Below are positions 42,278 through 50,942 of a stretch of 64,000 nucleotides of DNA, piece after piece (within the stretch, counting starts at the first letter, position 1; every line of letters begins with the position of its first letter). The translations under genes and the position numbers were made by a program. The notes below the pieces were generated by a model that saw nothing but the letters and a program-made list of their open reading frames with translations, was not told the DNA's origin and did no database searches. This DNA comes from Paenibacillus rhizovicinus (GTDB lineage Bacteria > Bacillota > Bacilli > Paenibacillales > Paenibacillaceae), in assembly GCF_010365285.1 (NCBI RefSeq), contig NZ_CP048286.1, forward strand, positions 1,226,001 through 1,290,000, written 5' to 3'.

Positions 42278-42427
42278 TTATGAAGTGCCGTCGCTTTCGG
42301 ACGCTTCTTCCCCTTCTTCATCATGGGAATCGGCGTTTGTCTCTGCTTGCTGCTCCATCTCCCGGTAAAGCATGAAAGCTTCCACATCTCCGGTCAGCGT
42401 AAAATACTTCCACGAAAAATTTCGCAT
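42278..42427 (-). CDS. yqzL: YqzL family small protein
   Basis: 49 residues, MRNFSWKYFTLTGDVEAFMLYREMEQ followed by an acidic tail rich in Glu, Asp and Ser. The N-terminal W-x-x-F-x-x-T-G-x-x-E-A-x-x-L-Y pattern matches the YqzL-like family, conserved between era and recO in Bacillales. The function is unknown. AAAGGATG lies 8 nt upstream of the ATG. It is too short to be picked by length alone, but the start, the family match and the conserved position support it. Confidence 0.88.
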   Translation of the reverse strand: MRNFSWKYFTLTGDVEAFMLYREMEQQAETNADSHDEEGEEASESDGTS

Positions 42428-42455
42428 TCGTATTCATCCTTTCCGCGCTCAAGGT

Positions 42456-42497
42456 GAAACGGCCTTCGCCGTCCTGTCGGCCGGCGAAGCACGTTTC
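42456..42497 (-). other. Stem-loop between era and yqzL
   Basis: GAAACG and CTTCGCCG pair with CGGCGAAG and CGTTTC across a 10-nt loop (6 + 8 bp with a 2x2 internal loop). No T run follows. It could be an mRNA processing or stability element. The rest of the 159-bp gap shows no gene. Confidence 0.55.
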
Positions 42498-42586
42498 ATT
42501 CCGGAATGTTGCTCACGGATTAGGATGCGATGTAGAGGGGCAGCTTATGCCCGCCAAAATATTGACATTTCAGGCGCGAAGCGGAA

Positions 42587-43516
42587 TTAATCGTTGCGGA
42601 AGCCGAGGTCCTTGAGCACCCGCTCCTGGTTGCGCCAATCCTTCTTCACCTTGACCCACAGCTCGAGAAACACGCGCGAGCCGAGCAGCGTCTCGATGTC
42701 GCGGCGCGCTTCCTTGCCTACTTGCTTCAACAGTGCGCCCTGCTTGCCGATGACGATCCCTTTCTGGGAGTCGCGTTCGACGTAAATGACGGCGCCGATA
42801 TAAACGACCCCGTTCTCCTGCACTTTCATGTCTTCGATCGCCACAGCGATGGAGTGCGGTACCTCCTCACGGGTCAGATGCAAGATCTTCTCGCGGACAA
42901 GCTCGGCGCAGACGAACTGCTCCGGATGGTCGGTTACTTGATCGGCCGGATAATATTGCGGTCCTTCGGGCAAGTAACCGGCAAGCACTTTAAGCAGCGT
43001 ATTGACGTTATTGCCTTCGAGCGCGGAAATCGGAACGATCTCGGCAAAGTCATGCAGATCCTTATATTGCACGATGAGCGGAAGCAGCGCTTCCGGTTCG
43101 ATCTTGTCGATTTTGTTCATGACGAGAATGATCGGCGTTTTGACTTTCTTCAGCGCTTCGATGATGAAGCGGTCGCCGCCGCCAAGTCCTTCGGATGCAT
43201 CGATCAGAAACAATGCCGCATCGACTTCGCCTAACGTGCCGATGGCGGATTTCACCATGAAGTCGCCCAGTTTAGAGGTCGGCTTATGGATGCCCGGCGT
43301 ATCGAGGAACACGATCTGAGAGTTGTCTTTCGTATAAACGCCGTGGATTTTGTTCCGCGTCGTTTGCGGCTTATCGGACATAATGGCGATTTTCTGGCCG
43401 ATGACTTCGTTGATCAAAGTCGATTTGCCAACGTTCGGCCTGCCGATGATCGCCACGAAGCCGGAATGGTACTTATCTTTGGATCCTTTGGAACCTGTTG
43501 TCGTTGTTGCTTTCAT
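42587..43516 (-). CDS. era: GTPase Era
   Basis: 309 residues. GTPase motifs are GRPNVGKS (about 27-34), DTPGIHKP (about 73-80) and NKID (about 135-138), with SALEGNNV near 165. The C-terminal KH domain holds [35 protein letters not shown]. Era binds the 3' end of 16S rRNA and helps mature the small subunit. The N-terminal extension is Lys/Thr/Ser-rich and slightly longer than usual (about 18 residues). No clear ribosome site lies directly before the ATG (GGGG is 16 nt away), so the exact start is less certain. Confidence 0.96.
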   Translation of the reverse strand: MKATTTTGSKGSKDKYHSGFVAIIGRPNVGKSTLINEVIGQKIAIMSDKPQTTRNKIHGVYTKDNSQIVFLDTPGIHKPTSKLGDFMVKSAIGTLGEVDAALFLIDASEGLGGGDRFIIEALKKVKTPIILVMNKIDKIEPEALLPLIVQYKDLHDFAEIVPISALEGNNVNTLLKVLAGYLPEGPQYYPADQVTDHPEQFVCAELVREKILHLTREEVPHSIAVAIEDMKVQENGVVYIGAVIYVERDSQKGIVIGKQGALLKQVGKEARRDIETLLGSRVFLELWVKVKKDWRNQERVLKDLGFRND

Positions 43517-43556
43517 AGGTGGTCTAATGTCCCCTTCCAGGCATTAAGCAAATAAA

Positions 43557-44003
43557 TTAAGCTTTGTGTAATTGCGCCGACGAGAATGCGCCCGGCAGCA
43601 GTTCGGCAACCGTCGATATCCGCCAGTCGCCTTTCATATTCCCCATGATAACGGGCATGTCCGGCGGGCAAAGCTCAATGAGCACCTGCCGGCATACGCC
43701 GCAGGGCGTAATCGGATCGTCCGTTTCGCCGACGACCGCGATCGCTTCGAAGCTGCGTGCCTCGTGACCGTCTGCGATAGCCCGGTACAATGCCGTGCGT
43801 TCCGCGCAGTTCGTTGGACTATACGCCGCGTTCTCGACGTTGCAGCCGGCATGAACGCCGCCTTCCGCATCCAGCAGCGCTGCGCCGACTTGGAAATGCG
43901 AATAAGGCACATAGGCGCGTTTCCGCGCTTCGATGGCGCGGTCCATCAAGTGACGATAGTTATCGGGAAGTGTTTGCTTTTGATTTTCGAAGTTTTCGGA
44001 CAT
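43557..44003 (-). CDS. cdd: Cytidine deaminase
   Basis: 148 residues from ATG 44003 (GGGAG about 9 nt upstream); a GTG one codon earlier is less likely. The zinc site is CNVENAAYSPTNCAERTAL (about 54-72, with the CAE catalytic triad) and PCGVCRQVLIEL (about 99-110). It deaminates cytidine and deoxycytidine to uridine forms for pyrimidine salvage. It sits between dgkA and era, as in B. subtilis. Confidence 0.96.
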   Translation of the reverse strand: MSENFENQKQTLPDNYRHLMDRAIEARKRAYVPYSHFQVGAALLDAEGGVHAGCNVENAAYSPTNCAERTALYRAIADGHEARSFEAIAVVGETDDPITPCGVCRQVLIELCPPDMPVIMGNMKGDWRISTVAELLPGAFSSAQLHKA

Positions 44004-44021
44004 CACGTCATTCTCCCAACT

Positions 44022-44372
44022 TTAAGGCAGCACATGCGGCCCGAATACAAATAATCCAACGATAACGGCGGTGATCGCCGTTATCAACACCGCTCCGGCC
44101 GCCGTATCCTTGGCCGCTTTCGCAAGCGGATGCTCCTGCGGACTCGCCAGGTCGACGACATGCTCGATGGCGGTGTTCATCGTTTCGGCTGCAAGCACCA
44201 TGCCTTGAACGATGACGATCGCCAGCCATTCCAATCGCGAAAGGCCGATCAGCAAGCCTGCCGCATTCACGACGATGGCCGCGGCGAGGTGAAATTTCAT
44301 ATTCGCCTGTGAGCTCGCGGCGCTTCGAATGCCGCTCCAAGCGAAGACAAAGCTCCGCAGAAACCGGCTCAT
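44022..44372 (-). CDS. dgkA: Undecaprenol / diacylglycerol kinase
   Basis: 116 residues with three transmembrane helices (about 30-48, 50-70 and 92-112). The family motif AAETMNTAIEHVVDL (about 61-75) is intact, with catalytic Glu and Asn residues. In Gram-positives this DgkA phosphorylates undecaprenol to recycle the lipid carrier for wall synthesis. The ATG overlaps the ybeY stop as TAATG, so translation is coupled. Confidence 0.95.
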   Translation of the reverse strand: MSRFLRSFVFAWSGIRSAASSQANMKFHLAAAIVVNAAGLLIGLSRLEWLAIVIVQGMVLAAETMNTAIEHVVDLASPQEHPLAKAAKDTAAGAVLITAITAVIVGLFVFGPHVLP

Positions 44373-44869
44373 TAACGGGTTAAACCTGCTTGAAGCAGTA
44401 CCGCTTCCTGCTTGCGGGTCATCACCGCTTCGCTCTCTTCATCCTGATGGTCGTAGCCGATCAAGTGAAGAAACCCGTGCACGAACAAGAAGCCGAGCTC
44501 CCTCTCCAGCGAATGGCCGTACTCCTCGCTTTGCAGCTTCGCGCGTTCCGCGGAAATAATGATATCGCCCAGCATGCCTTCGTACGGAATCGGATCATTC
44601 TCGTCTTCCACTTCGTAAATGATGCCGAGCTCTTCGTCGCTCTCTTCCTGCATCGCGAACGAAAGCACGTCCGTGGGACGGTCGATATTGCGATACTCTT
44701 TGTTCAACTGATGAATTTCTTCATCGTCGACGATCGACAGCGTCACTTCGCCGTCCGTCAAGCCTTCCGCTTCGCCCGCAAGCTGCAGCAGCTTCTCCAA
44801 TACGCCGATGAAGTCTTCGGAAATCGCCACTTTGTCTTGATCATTGCTCCAGTCCAACTGCAAACTCAT
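44372..44869 (-). CDS. ybeY: Endoribonuclease YbeY
   Basis: 165 residues. The zinc-binding HGFLHLIGYDH (about 130-140) is the family signature, and FVHGFLHLIGYDHQDEE is fully conserved. It processes 16S rRNA 3' ends and takes part in ribosome quality control. The ATG overlaps the pgpH stop as ATGA, and its own stop overlaps dgkA, so pgpH-ybeY-dgkA is a tightly coupled unit. An acidic insert near 70-90 (EESDEELGIIYEVEDENDP) is typical of Bacillales. Confidence 0.96.
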   Translation of the reverse strand: MSLQLDWSNDQDKVAISEDFIGVLEKLLQLAGEAEGLTDGEVTLSIVDDEEIHQLNKEYRNIDRPTDVLSFAMQEESDEELGIIYEVEDENDPIPYEGMLGDIIISAERAKLQSEEYGHSLERELGFLFVHGFLHLIGYDHQDEESEAVMTRKQEAVLLQAGLTR

Positions 44870-47112
44870 GCCAGCCGCTCCTTTGGTTTCACGTCTTCCG
44901 GATATTCGATGCGCGAATGGAAGATACCGATAATGGTCTCTTTCAGCGTTTGCGCAATTTTATCGAGTTCTTTCAAGGTTAGATCGCATTCGTTGAATTG
45001 GCCATCGTCCAGACGGCCTTTGATGATTTTGTGAATCATCGATTCCACTTGCTCCATCGTCGGACTGCGCATGCTTCGTACCGCGGCTTCCACGCTGTCG
45101 GCTATGCCGACGACCGCGGCTTCCTTCGACTGCGCTTTCGGGCCCGGGTAACGGAAGTCCGCTTCCGTGAAGTCAGGCTCCAAGCCCGCTTCTTCCGCCA
45201 GCTTCGTCGCTTTGTGGTAGAAGAACTTCAAGAACGTCGTGCCGTGATGCTGTTCCGCGATATCGCGAATCGGCTTCGGCAGCTTATGGTTCTTCAACAT
45301 CTCCACGCCATCGCGCGCATGGGCGATTATGATGGATTTACTCAGCTTGGGATCGATGGAATCATGCGGATTTTCATAGTTTGTCTGATTTTCGATAAAA
45401 TAACTAGGCCGCTTCGTTTTTCCAATATCATGATAAAACGAACCTACGCGGCACAGCAGGCCGTTCGCGCCGATCGCTTCGGCCGCCGCTTCCGAGAGAT
45501 TGCCTACCATGACGCTGTGATGGTACGTTCCCGGCGTCTCGGTCAGCAGCTTGCGCAACAGCGGATGGTTCGGATTGGACAGCTCCACCAGCTTCAGCGC
45601 AGACAAGATACCGAAGGTCACTTCGAAGAACGGCATCAGACCGACGACGAGAATCGCCGTCAACAGTCCGCTCGCGAAGGCGAATGCCACGGTCATGATC
45701 AGATCCGTCTTGCCCGGCAGCTCGCCGAGCAGTAGGATTGCAAGCACGGAAGCGGAACCGAACAGGCTCGCCATAATGCCGGCTTTCAGAATCGTCGAGC
45801 GCTGGCTGGCCCGGTGAATGGCGAAGATCGCCGCGAACGAAACGACCGCCGTCGTAAACCCGTAGTTGAAATCGAAAATCCGTCCGGATTGCGAATTGAA
45901 AATAATGCTGCTCACGATCGCGAACACAAACGAACTCACCACCGCCAGCTGCACGTCCAGGAGCATCACGATCAACATCGCTCCCATGGCCGTCGGCGCC
46001 AAATAGCCCACGTACGGCATCGTCTGCGTCTGCGTCAGCTCGATGATCGACATGGCCAAAATATTCAACACGTAGATCAGCAGCAGCATCGTCAGCTGTG
46101 CGTTGCTGTATCCCGTCCGCGTGCCGCCGCTTAAATTCGATGCTCTCTCCAAATAGCCGTAGATGACGATCAGGAACAACACCGAGAACAAGAGCAGTCC
46201 CAGCTGCGGCCAATCGTTCTGCTTGGATTGCAGCAGGCCGAAGCCCGATAGGCGGTCATACATTTCCTTGTTAACGACTTCGCCCTTATGAAGGATAACA
46301 TCCCCTTGCTTGATCACGACCGGCGCGGTGTTCTCTTTGGCCGCGACGCGGGCATCGCTTGTCGCCTGCTTATCGAGGAATTTGTTCGGCATGATGGCAT
46401 AACGAACCAGTTCCTGCACGATTTCGCGCGACTTGCGTTCGCTGAGCGTGCTGGCGTTAACAAGCTCCGCTACCTTCGTCCGGGCCGTCTCGGCCTCGCG
46501 CAGAGAATCGCCCATCAGCTTGTGGACGATCGATACGGCTACGAGCTGCATGTCGCCGAGCTGCACGGGCGTCAGCTGCGGCATTTTGTAGAACGTTTCT
46601 TCAGGGATGCGGTAAGCTTGATCTTTGACCACGTTGGACATTTCCTCGAGCAGCGAGTCGTTGTACGTTCCGTCGCCTTTGTTTGCCCTTACGAATCCGT
46701 CCACGTAATCGATATACATCTGGGGAATTTCGCTGCGATAAATCGATACTTTATTCTCGATCGTCACCTGATCGTCCAGATTCAACTGCTCCATGCGCGT
46801 GAACACTTGCTCCAGGAGCGCTTCACTGTGGAGGGCTACGATGGAATAGATCGGTTCGACCTGCTCGGCGGCCGTTTCCCGCGCTTGGAGCGTCGCCTTC
46901 TCGTCGTTGATCTCCATCGGCGCTTCAATATCGCGGTCGCTCGCTTTGTTCAGTTGAATGTCATACGTTTTGGGAAGAACATGCGGTGCCAGACTAAAAT
47001 AAAAAAGCAGAACGAACAGAAGCAGCAATACCCAGCGAACGACGCCGCTTTGCTTCCATCCACTCCAACCGAAAGTCTTTGCTTGATCCTGACCAATCTG
47101 TTGATTCGCCAT
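44866..47112 (-). CDS. pgpH: PgpH-type c-di-AMP phosphodiesterase (7TMR-HDED, YqfF)
   Basis: 748 residues. An N-terminal transmembrane helix (about 24-44) is followed by an extracellular 7TMR-HDED domain (about 50-300), seven membrane helices (about 300-490) and a cytosolic HD domain. The HD motif is YHHSVMVGNLSEAA followed by SFYHDIGKTKRPSYF (about 530-575), then IIAHARDGVEML and EQHHGTTFLKFFYH. PgpH hydrolyses c-di-AMP to pApA and so tunes potassium and osmotic balance and wall homeostasis. It begins a new transcript after the hairpin-repeat block; in B. subtilis it follows phoH more closely. Confidence 0.95.
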   Translation of the reverse strand: MANQQIGQDQAKTFGWSGWKQSGVVRWVLLLLFVLLFYFSLAPHVLPKTYDIQLNKASDRDIEAPMEINDEKATLQARETAAEQVEPIYSIVALHSEALLEQVFTRMEQLNLDDQVTIENKVSIYRSEIPQMYIDYVDGFVRANKGDGTYNDSLLEEMSNVVKDQAYRIPEETFYKMPQLTPVQLGDMQLVAVSIVHKLMGDSLREAETARTKVAELVNASTLSERKSREIVQELVRYAIMPNKFLDKQATSDARVAAKENTAPVVIKQGDVILHKGEVVNKEMYDRLSGFGLLQSKQNDWPQLGLLLFSVLFLIVIYGYLERASNLSGGTRTGYSNAQLTMLLLIYVLNILAMSIIELTQTQTMPYVGYLAPTAMGAMLIVMLLDVQLAVVSSFVFAIVSSIIFNSQSGRIFDFNYGFTTAVVSFAAIFAIHRASQRSTILKAGIMASLFGSASVLAILLLGELPGKTDLIMTVAFAFASGLLTAILVVGLMPFFEVTFGILSALKLVELSNPNHPLLRKLLTETPGTYHHSVMVGNLSEAAAEAIGANGLLCRVGSFYHDIGKTKRPSYFIENQTNYENPHDSIDPKLSKSIIIAHARDGVEMLKNHKLPKPIRDIAEQHHGTTFLKFFYHKATKLAEEAGLEPDFTEADFRYPGPKAQSKEAAVVGIADSVEAAVRSMRSPTMEQVESMIHKIIKGRLDDGQFNECDLTLKELDKIAQTLKETIIGIFHSRIEYPEDVKPKERLA

Positions 47113-47131
47113 CGTTGCTATCCTCCTAAAC

Positions 47132-47200
47132 CTGCATCCCCCTAATCCCCCGAACTTCTTGGGACCTGTTTAAGGGACTTCGTCCCTTGGACCCTGTTTA
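47132..47200 (+). repeat. Truncated copy of the hairpin-rich repeat
   Basis: GCATCCCCCTAATCCCCC leads into AAGGGAC-TTC-GTCCCTT (47172-47188), a perfect 7-bp stem, and ends TTGGACCCTGTTT. It is a diverged fragment of the element found at 25.9-26.5 kb, 20 bp from the pgpH start. Confidence 0.75.
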
Positions 47201-47254
47201 CGTGTGACTCGAATTCTTATTTAGATAATTTAAAAACTTATTAAAGCGTTTCGC

Positions 47255-47412
47255 AACCCCCTAAATCCCCTTGCCTAAGGGGGACCCCATGGACTCCGTC
47301 CCTGGACCCGGTTTGGGCGTGCCTGCTACTTGGCTTCTTCGAACTTACTTTGGTTGTAGGCTCGTTTTCGTCCGCTTACGCGGACACACTTTACGGGGGG
47401 CGTTCTTACTTT
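47255..47412 (+). repeat. Hairpin-rich dispersed repeat, copy D
   Basis: Same family as copies A-C, same orientation. CCCCTT-GCCT-AAGGGG, CCATGGA/TCCCTGG and GTCCGC-TTAC-GCGGAC. The third stem is identical to A-C while its loop differs. Confidence 0.85.
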
Positions 47413-47435
47413 GTAGCTCTTATAAGCTTTTACAA

Positions 47436-47562
47436 ATCCCATGGACTCCGTCCCTGGACCCGGTTTGGGCGTGCCTGCTACTTGGACTTCTTCGAACTTA
47501 CTTTAGTTGTAGGCTCGTTTTCGTCCGCTTTGCGGACACACTTTTCAGGTGGCGTACTTACT
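47436..47562 (+). repeat. Hairpin-rich dispersed repeat, copy E (5' part missing)
   Basis: Begins at ATCCCATGGACTCCGTCCC and keeps GTCCGC-TTT-GCGGAC before CACTTTTCAGGTGGCGT. The C-rich first stem is missing. Copies D and E are about 175 bp apart. Confidence 0.85.
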
Positions 47563-47664
47563 TCATCATTGATACGGGAGAAGATTAAAAGCGTTTCACG
47601 CTTAACCGTCAACTACCGACATACTTCGTCAGTTCGACACGGTTTGTGTCCAAAACGAATTCAT

Positions 47665-47699
47665 AATAAAAGTAGCAAAGCGCTTTGGGACGCTTTGCT
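47665..47699 (-). terminator. Terminator after phoH
   Basis: A perfect 9-bp stem AGCAAAGCG / CGCTTTGCT (47674-47682 with 47691-47699), followed on the minus strand by ACTTTTATTATG. It lies 37 bp past the phoH stop, so phoH and pgpH are separate transcripts here. The stretch 47570-47664 between repeat E and this hairpin shows nothing else. Confidence 0.75.
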
Positions 47700-47735
47700 G
47701 GAGTTGATGTCGTAATAGCTGAGATATTGCTGCTT

Positions 47736-48710
47736 TTAATTGCCTTGCGTTTCGGCGTCGATGTTGTACGCCGTGATGATTTTTTGAACCAGCGAGTGCC
47801 TTACGACGTCCTGCTCGGTGAAGATGATGAAGCCGATTTCCGGGATGTTTTGCAGGATGCGCTGCGCTTCGATCAAGCCGGAGCGCTTGCCTCTTGGCAA
47901 GTCGATTTGGGTGACGTCGCCGGTGATGACCATCTTGGCCCCGAAACCGAGACGGGTCAGGAACATTTTCATCTGCTCGGGGGTCGTGTTCTGGGCTTCG
48001 TCCAAGATGATGAACGAATCTTCCAGCGTCCGTCCGCGCATGTACGCCAGCGGAGCGACTTCGATCAGACCTCGTTCGAATGCTTTGGTCGTCTGGTCCG
48101 GACCGAGCACGTCATGCAGCGCGTCGTAGAGCGGCCGCAGATAAGGGTCGACCTTCTCCTGCAAATCGCCCGGCAGGAAGCCGAGGTTCTCGCCCGCTTC
48201 CACGGCGGGGCGCGTAAGCACGATTCGTTTCACGGACCCTTCCTTCAACGCGGCAACCGCGAGCACGACGGCCAAATACGTTTTGCCCGTTCCTGCCGGC
48301 CCGATGCCGAAGACGATGTCCATTTTTTTAATGGTTTTCACATAGTGGCGCTGGCCAATCGTTTTTACCCGAATCGGTTTTCCGCGAAACGTCGTCGTTA
48401 TCTCGGCCTTGAACAGATCCAGCAGCTGATCGGCCTGCATCGTTTTGGACAACTCTAGCGCGTAGGAAATATCACGTTCGGAGGGCGAATACCCGCCTCT
48501 TACCAGCTGCTGCAGCACGGTATACAATTGCTCCAGCGATTCTACTTCGTCCGCAGGACCGGAAATCGCGATCTCCGCATCGCGCGACATAATATCGGAT
48601 GACGATTGCTGCTGAACGTACCGTAAGTATTTATCCTGCGGGCCAAACAATGCCAGCCCTTCCGCTGCGTTAGCAAGTGGAATTTTGACTACCTTGAATT
48701 CATTCGGCAA
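47736..48710 (-). CDS. phoH: PhoH family ATPase (YqfE)
   Basis: 324 residues. Walker A FGIGPAGTGKTYLAVVLA near 133-150, PAVEAGENLGFLPGDLQEKVDPYLRPLYDAL near 170-200 and Walker B FIILDEAQNTTPEQMKMFLTRLGFGAKMVITGDVTQIDLP near 230-270. An N-terminal segment (about 1-110) with an RNA-binding KH-like pattern precedes the ATPase. PhoH is a cytosolic nucleotide-binding protein linked to RNA metabolism. It follows yqfD by 6 bp. A second, PIN-fused PhoH protein is encoded at 11.5 kb. Confidence 0.95.
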   Translation of the reverse strand: MPNEFKVVKIPLANAAEGLALFGPQDKYLRYVQQQSSSDIMSRDAEIAISGPADEVESLEQLYTVLQQLVRGGYSPSERDISYALELSKTMQADQLLDLFKAEITTTFRGKPIRVKTIGQRHYVKTIKKMDIVFGIGPAGTGKTYLAVVLAVAALKEGSVKRIVLTRPAVEAGENLGFLPGDLQEKVDPYLRPLYDALHDVLGPDQTTKAFERGLIEVAPLAYMRGRTLEDSFIILDEAQNTTPEQMKMFLTRLGFGAKMVITGDVTQIDLPRGKRSGLIEAQRILQNIPEIGFIIFTEQDVVRHSLVQKIITAYNIDAETQGN

Positions 48711-48716
48711 AAATAC

Positions 48717-49910
48717 TCAGTCCCCTTGCATTTGAACTAACGGTCTCTCTTTCACAATCGATTGATCCACTTCAAAAAACACTTTCATATAAACTTTACC
48801 ATTGTCCGTCTTCTGATGCAAAATGTTTTCCGCGAGGATCTGCGCGTCGGGACCGACTTTGGCAAGCAAATCGGCGCGCGCCTGCTGAATGCCTTCCGCT
48901 TTGGCTTCCTCGACGCTGATCGTCTGCTGCTGCATCCGGACTTCCATGATCGTTTCTTTCATCCGGCCAAAGGGCAGCTTCAACGTCCGCCAGGCCGCTT
49001 TCTCCTCCTGCACCACCCGTTCGTACATCTCGTAGGGGTTTTTGCCGAAGCCGCTGACCCGCAGGGCACGTCCGCCGACCACGCCGTACCAGATCTCTTT
49101 TTTATTGCCGGTATACACCTTGCTCGTCCGCGTAAGCGGGGACACGATGTCGTATTCATGCCATACGAGGCCCTTGACGACGCCTTTCGCGACGACCGCC
49201 TTGCCATTGGTCTCGTCCCCCAGCAAACCCGAGATTAGAACATCGCCCTGTTTGACCTTCATATTGGGCTTCACGACGGGACGCCCGGACTCCGCCATCA
49301 CTTTCGTGATGACCGCATCCGTCGAGGCAACCAGATGGCGCGGATTCATAAGCGGCCTAGCGGCCGGCGTCTTGGATTCCACGACGCGGATCGTAATATG
49401 CGTCCCCCGCTTCTCCACGCCGATCCACGCCGCTCCTGGCAGCTTCTGAGCAAGATGCTTCGATAAGTCCGATGCCTCCTGCAGCCGGAACGACCATTGA
49501 AAAGGATACAGCCCTTCCGATTTCGCCGCCTGCAGGATTTGTTCTTCGGACAGCTTGTCATTGCCCTGCACGTCGATGGACCATACCAGCGAAGACAACA
49601 AATACATGCCGATGAAGAAGAGGACGAGCCCCGCCGCAAAAAAAATGCGCTTCCGCAAACGCAGCTGCCAGAATGGAAGGCCCATCCGATCATGGACATG
49701 CAGCCGGCAGCCTGTCCGTTTCAATAACGGGCGCAGCCGGAAGAAATCGCTGACGATGACGTTGCACATCATCCCGCCATCCTTCGTTCTGCGAATGGAC
49801 CACAGCTGCAGCCCATCCGCAAGCGCCTCATTCACAAGCCTCTCGATCCCTTGGCCGCGTACGGCGATGGTGACGTAACCGCGCAGCCAATGCATCCATG
49901 TGGCATCCAT
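48717..49910 (-). CDS. yqfD: Sporulation protein YqfD
   Basis: 397 residues. A soluble N-terminus (about 1-85), with GYVTIAVRGQGIERLVNEALADGLQLWSIRRT, is followed by one transmembrane helix (about 91-111, FFAAGLVLFFIGMYLLSSLVW) and a large outer domain with the POTRA-like VQGNDKLSEEQILQAAKSEGL and later VVESKTPAARPLMNPRHLVAS. YqfD family members are conserved in spore-formers and needed for efficient sporulation in Clostridium and Bacillus. The ribosome site is GGGGGAAGAAG before the ATG. It begins 14 bp after the yqfC stop. Confidence 0.93.
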   Translation of the reverse strand: MDATWMHWLRGYVTIAVRGQGIERLVNEALADGLQLWSIRRTKDGGMMCNVIVSDFFRLRPLLKRTGCRLHVHDRMGLPFWQLRLRKRIFFAAGLVLFFIGMYLLSSLVWSIDVQGNDKLSEEQILQAAKSEGLYPFQWSFRLQEASDLSKHLAQKLPGAAWIGVEKRGTHITIRVVESKTPAARPLMNPRHLVASTDAVITKVMAESGRPVVKPNMKVKQGDVLISGLLGDETNGKAVVAKGVVKGLVWHEYDIVSPLTRTSKVYTGNKKEIWYGVVGGRALRVSGFGKNPYEMYERVVQEEKAAWRTLKLPFGRMKETIMEVRMQQQTISVEEAKAEGIQQARADLLAKVGPDAQILAENILHQKTDNGKVYMKVFFEVDQSIVKERPLVQMQGD

Positions 49911-49924
49911 GCTCTTCTTCCCCC

Positions 49925-50203
49925 TTATTCCCGCACCTCGATATTTTTAATGACGCCTTCCACGAAGACTTCTTCCGTCCATATCGTTCGGATGACCAGA
50001 TCGCTGCCGGTCACTTCGAGCTCTCCCTTGCTGAGCGCGAGTCGCAGCTTATCGCTCGAGAAATGCAAGACGCCGCGATGGTTTTCAATATACAACTGCC
50101 GGTCGCCGATCATCGTAACACGGGGCAAATCCATAACGACGTCCTGCGGCAGATCCAGCAAATCGGCAGCCAGTTTTCGAAGTTTGCGATTTATGCGGCG
50201 CAT
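49925..50203 (-). CDS. yqfC: Sporulation protein YqfC
   Basis: 92 residues from ATG 50203 with AGGGGGCC upstream; a longer TTG reading lacks a ribosome site. MRRINRKLRKLAADLLDLPQDVVMDLPRVTMIGDRQLYIENHRGVLHFSSDKLRLAL is close to the YqfC family pattern, with beta-rich C-terminal part ELEVTGSDLVIRTIWTEEVFVEGVIKNIEV. YqfC is conserved in nearly all spore-formers and is expressed in the mother cell under SigE in B. subtilis. Its function is unknown. It is followed by yqfD. Confidence 0.92.
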   Translation of the reverse strand: MRRINRKLRKLAADLLDLPQDVVMDLPRVTMIGDRQLYIENHRGVLHFSSDKLRLALSKGELEVTGSDLVIRTIWTEEVFVEGVIKNIEVRE

Positions 50204-50300
50204 CCAGGCAGAGGCCCCCTTCCCGTACTGTACCAAACTATGCGGCGGCCGCCGGAAATATGAGAAATCGGAAAGACGAACAAGAAACTTGCACCATGCA

Positions 50301-50332
50301 AAAAAGCACCTGCCCGAAATCGGGCAGATGCT
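50301..50332 (-). terminator. Terminator after the P/Q-rich membrane protein gene
   Basis: AGCACCTGCCCGA pairs with TCGGGCAGATGCT (one mismatch), followed on the minus strand by TTTTTTGC. It lies 13 bp past the stop. Confidence 0.88.
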
Positions 50333-50344
50333 TCTAAGCTTTGG

Positions 50345-50896
50345 TTATTTCTGACGCAAGGGCCGCTTGGATCTAGGCGGTCCAAGCACCTCGGCCATAA
50401 TGAAGGCCTGTCGCAGCTGGTCGCCTTGCGGCATGCGAAACGGATCGGTGTCCGTCCCGCTCGGAGCGGCCTTCCCGGACAGGGAGCCCGCTGGCGCCTT
50501 CGGTTTCGATTCCTCGAGCCTTTGTGCCTCCAATGCACGCGTTAAGGTGCCGGCCACGGGCATTTCCATGCTCTCCCCTTCGCCGGAAGTCAGTTCGCGC
50601 TGCGATTGATACACGCCGGACTGCGCGGGCGCTGTCTGCCTGCGCTGGGCGTTATCGCGCTGCGATGGCCGCTGCGGCTGCCCTGCAGGAATATGCTGCG
50701 GGCGTTCCGGCTGCGGCTGCCGCTGGTCAAGCCGGCTGGCCTGTGGACGGTCGGCCGTCCCGCCGCCAAACGTAGGCATCCGGTTCTGGCCTGGATTTTG
50801 TTTCCCGCGCGCCTTGTTCAACATCGTCAGCAAGAAGCCCACGATGATGACCACGATATAGAAATTCGAAAATAACAGCTTCAGGAGTTCTTCCAT
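50345..50896 (-). CDS. Hypothetical single-pass membrane protein with Pro/Gln-rich tail
   Basis: 183 residues. One N-terminal transmembrane helix (about 7-27, LLFSNFYIVVIIVGFLLTML) is followed by a long unstructured cytoplasmic or outer region rich in Gln, Pro, Arg and Ser (about 30-130), for example PQPERPQHIPAGQPQRPSQRD. The last 25 residues, DQLRQAFIMAEVLGPPRSKRPLRQK, look ordered and could be a short helix with a basic tail. No family is recognised. It takes the place of yqfB downstream of floA. GGAGGTGAACGC lies before the ATG. It starts 46 bp after the floA stop and ends at its own terminator. Confidence 0.8.
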   Translation of the reverse strand: MEELLKLLFSNFYIVVIIVGFLLTMLNKARGKQNPGQNRMPTFGGGTADRPQASRLDQRQPQPERPQHIPAGQPQRPSQRDNAQRRQTAPAQSGVYQSQRELTSGEGESMEMPVAGTLTRALEAQRLEESKPKAPAGSLSGKAAPSGTDTDPFRMPQGDQLRQAFIMAEVLGPPRSKRPLRQK

Positions 50897-50942
50897 GCGT
50901 TCACCTCCGGCACGCGGAATTGTTGGTTACGGCATTCAGCCA

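Noticed and set aside
47570-47735. A small gene between the repeats and phoH
   Set aside because: No start with a ribosome site and no frame of protein character; a terminator hairpin explains part of it.
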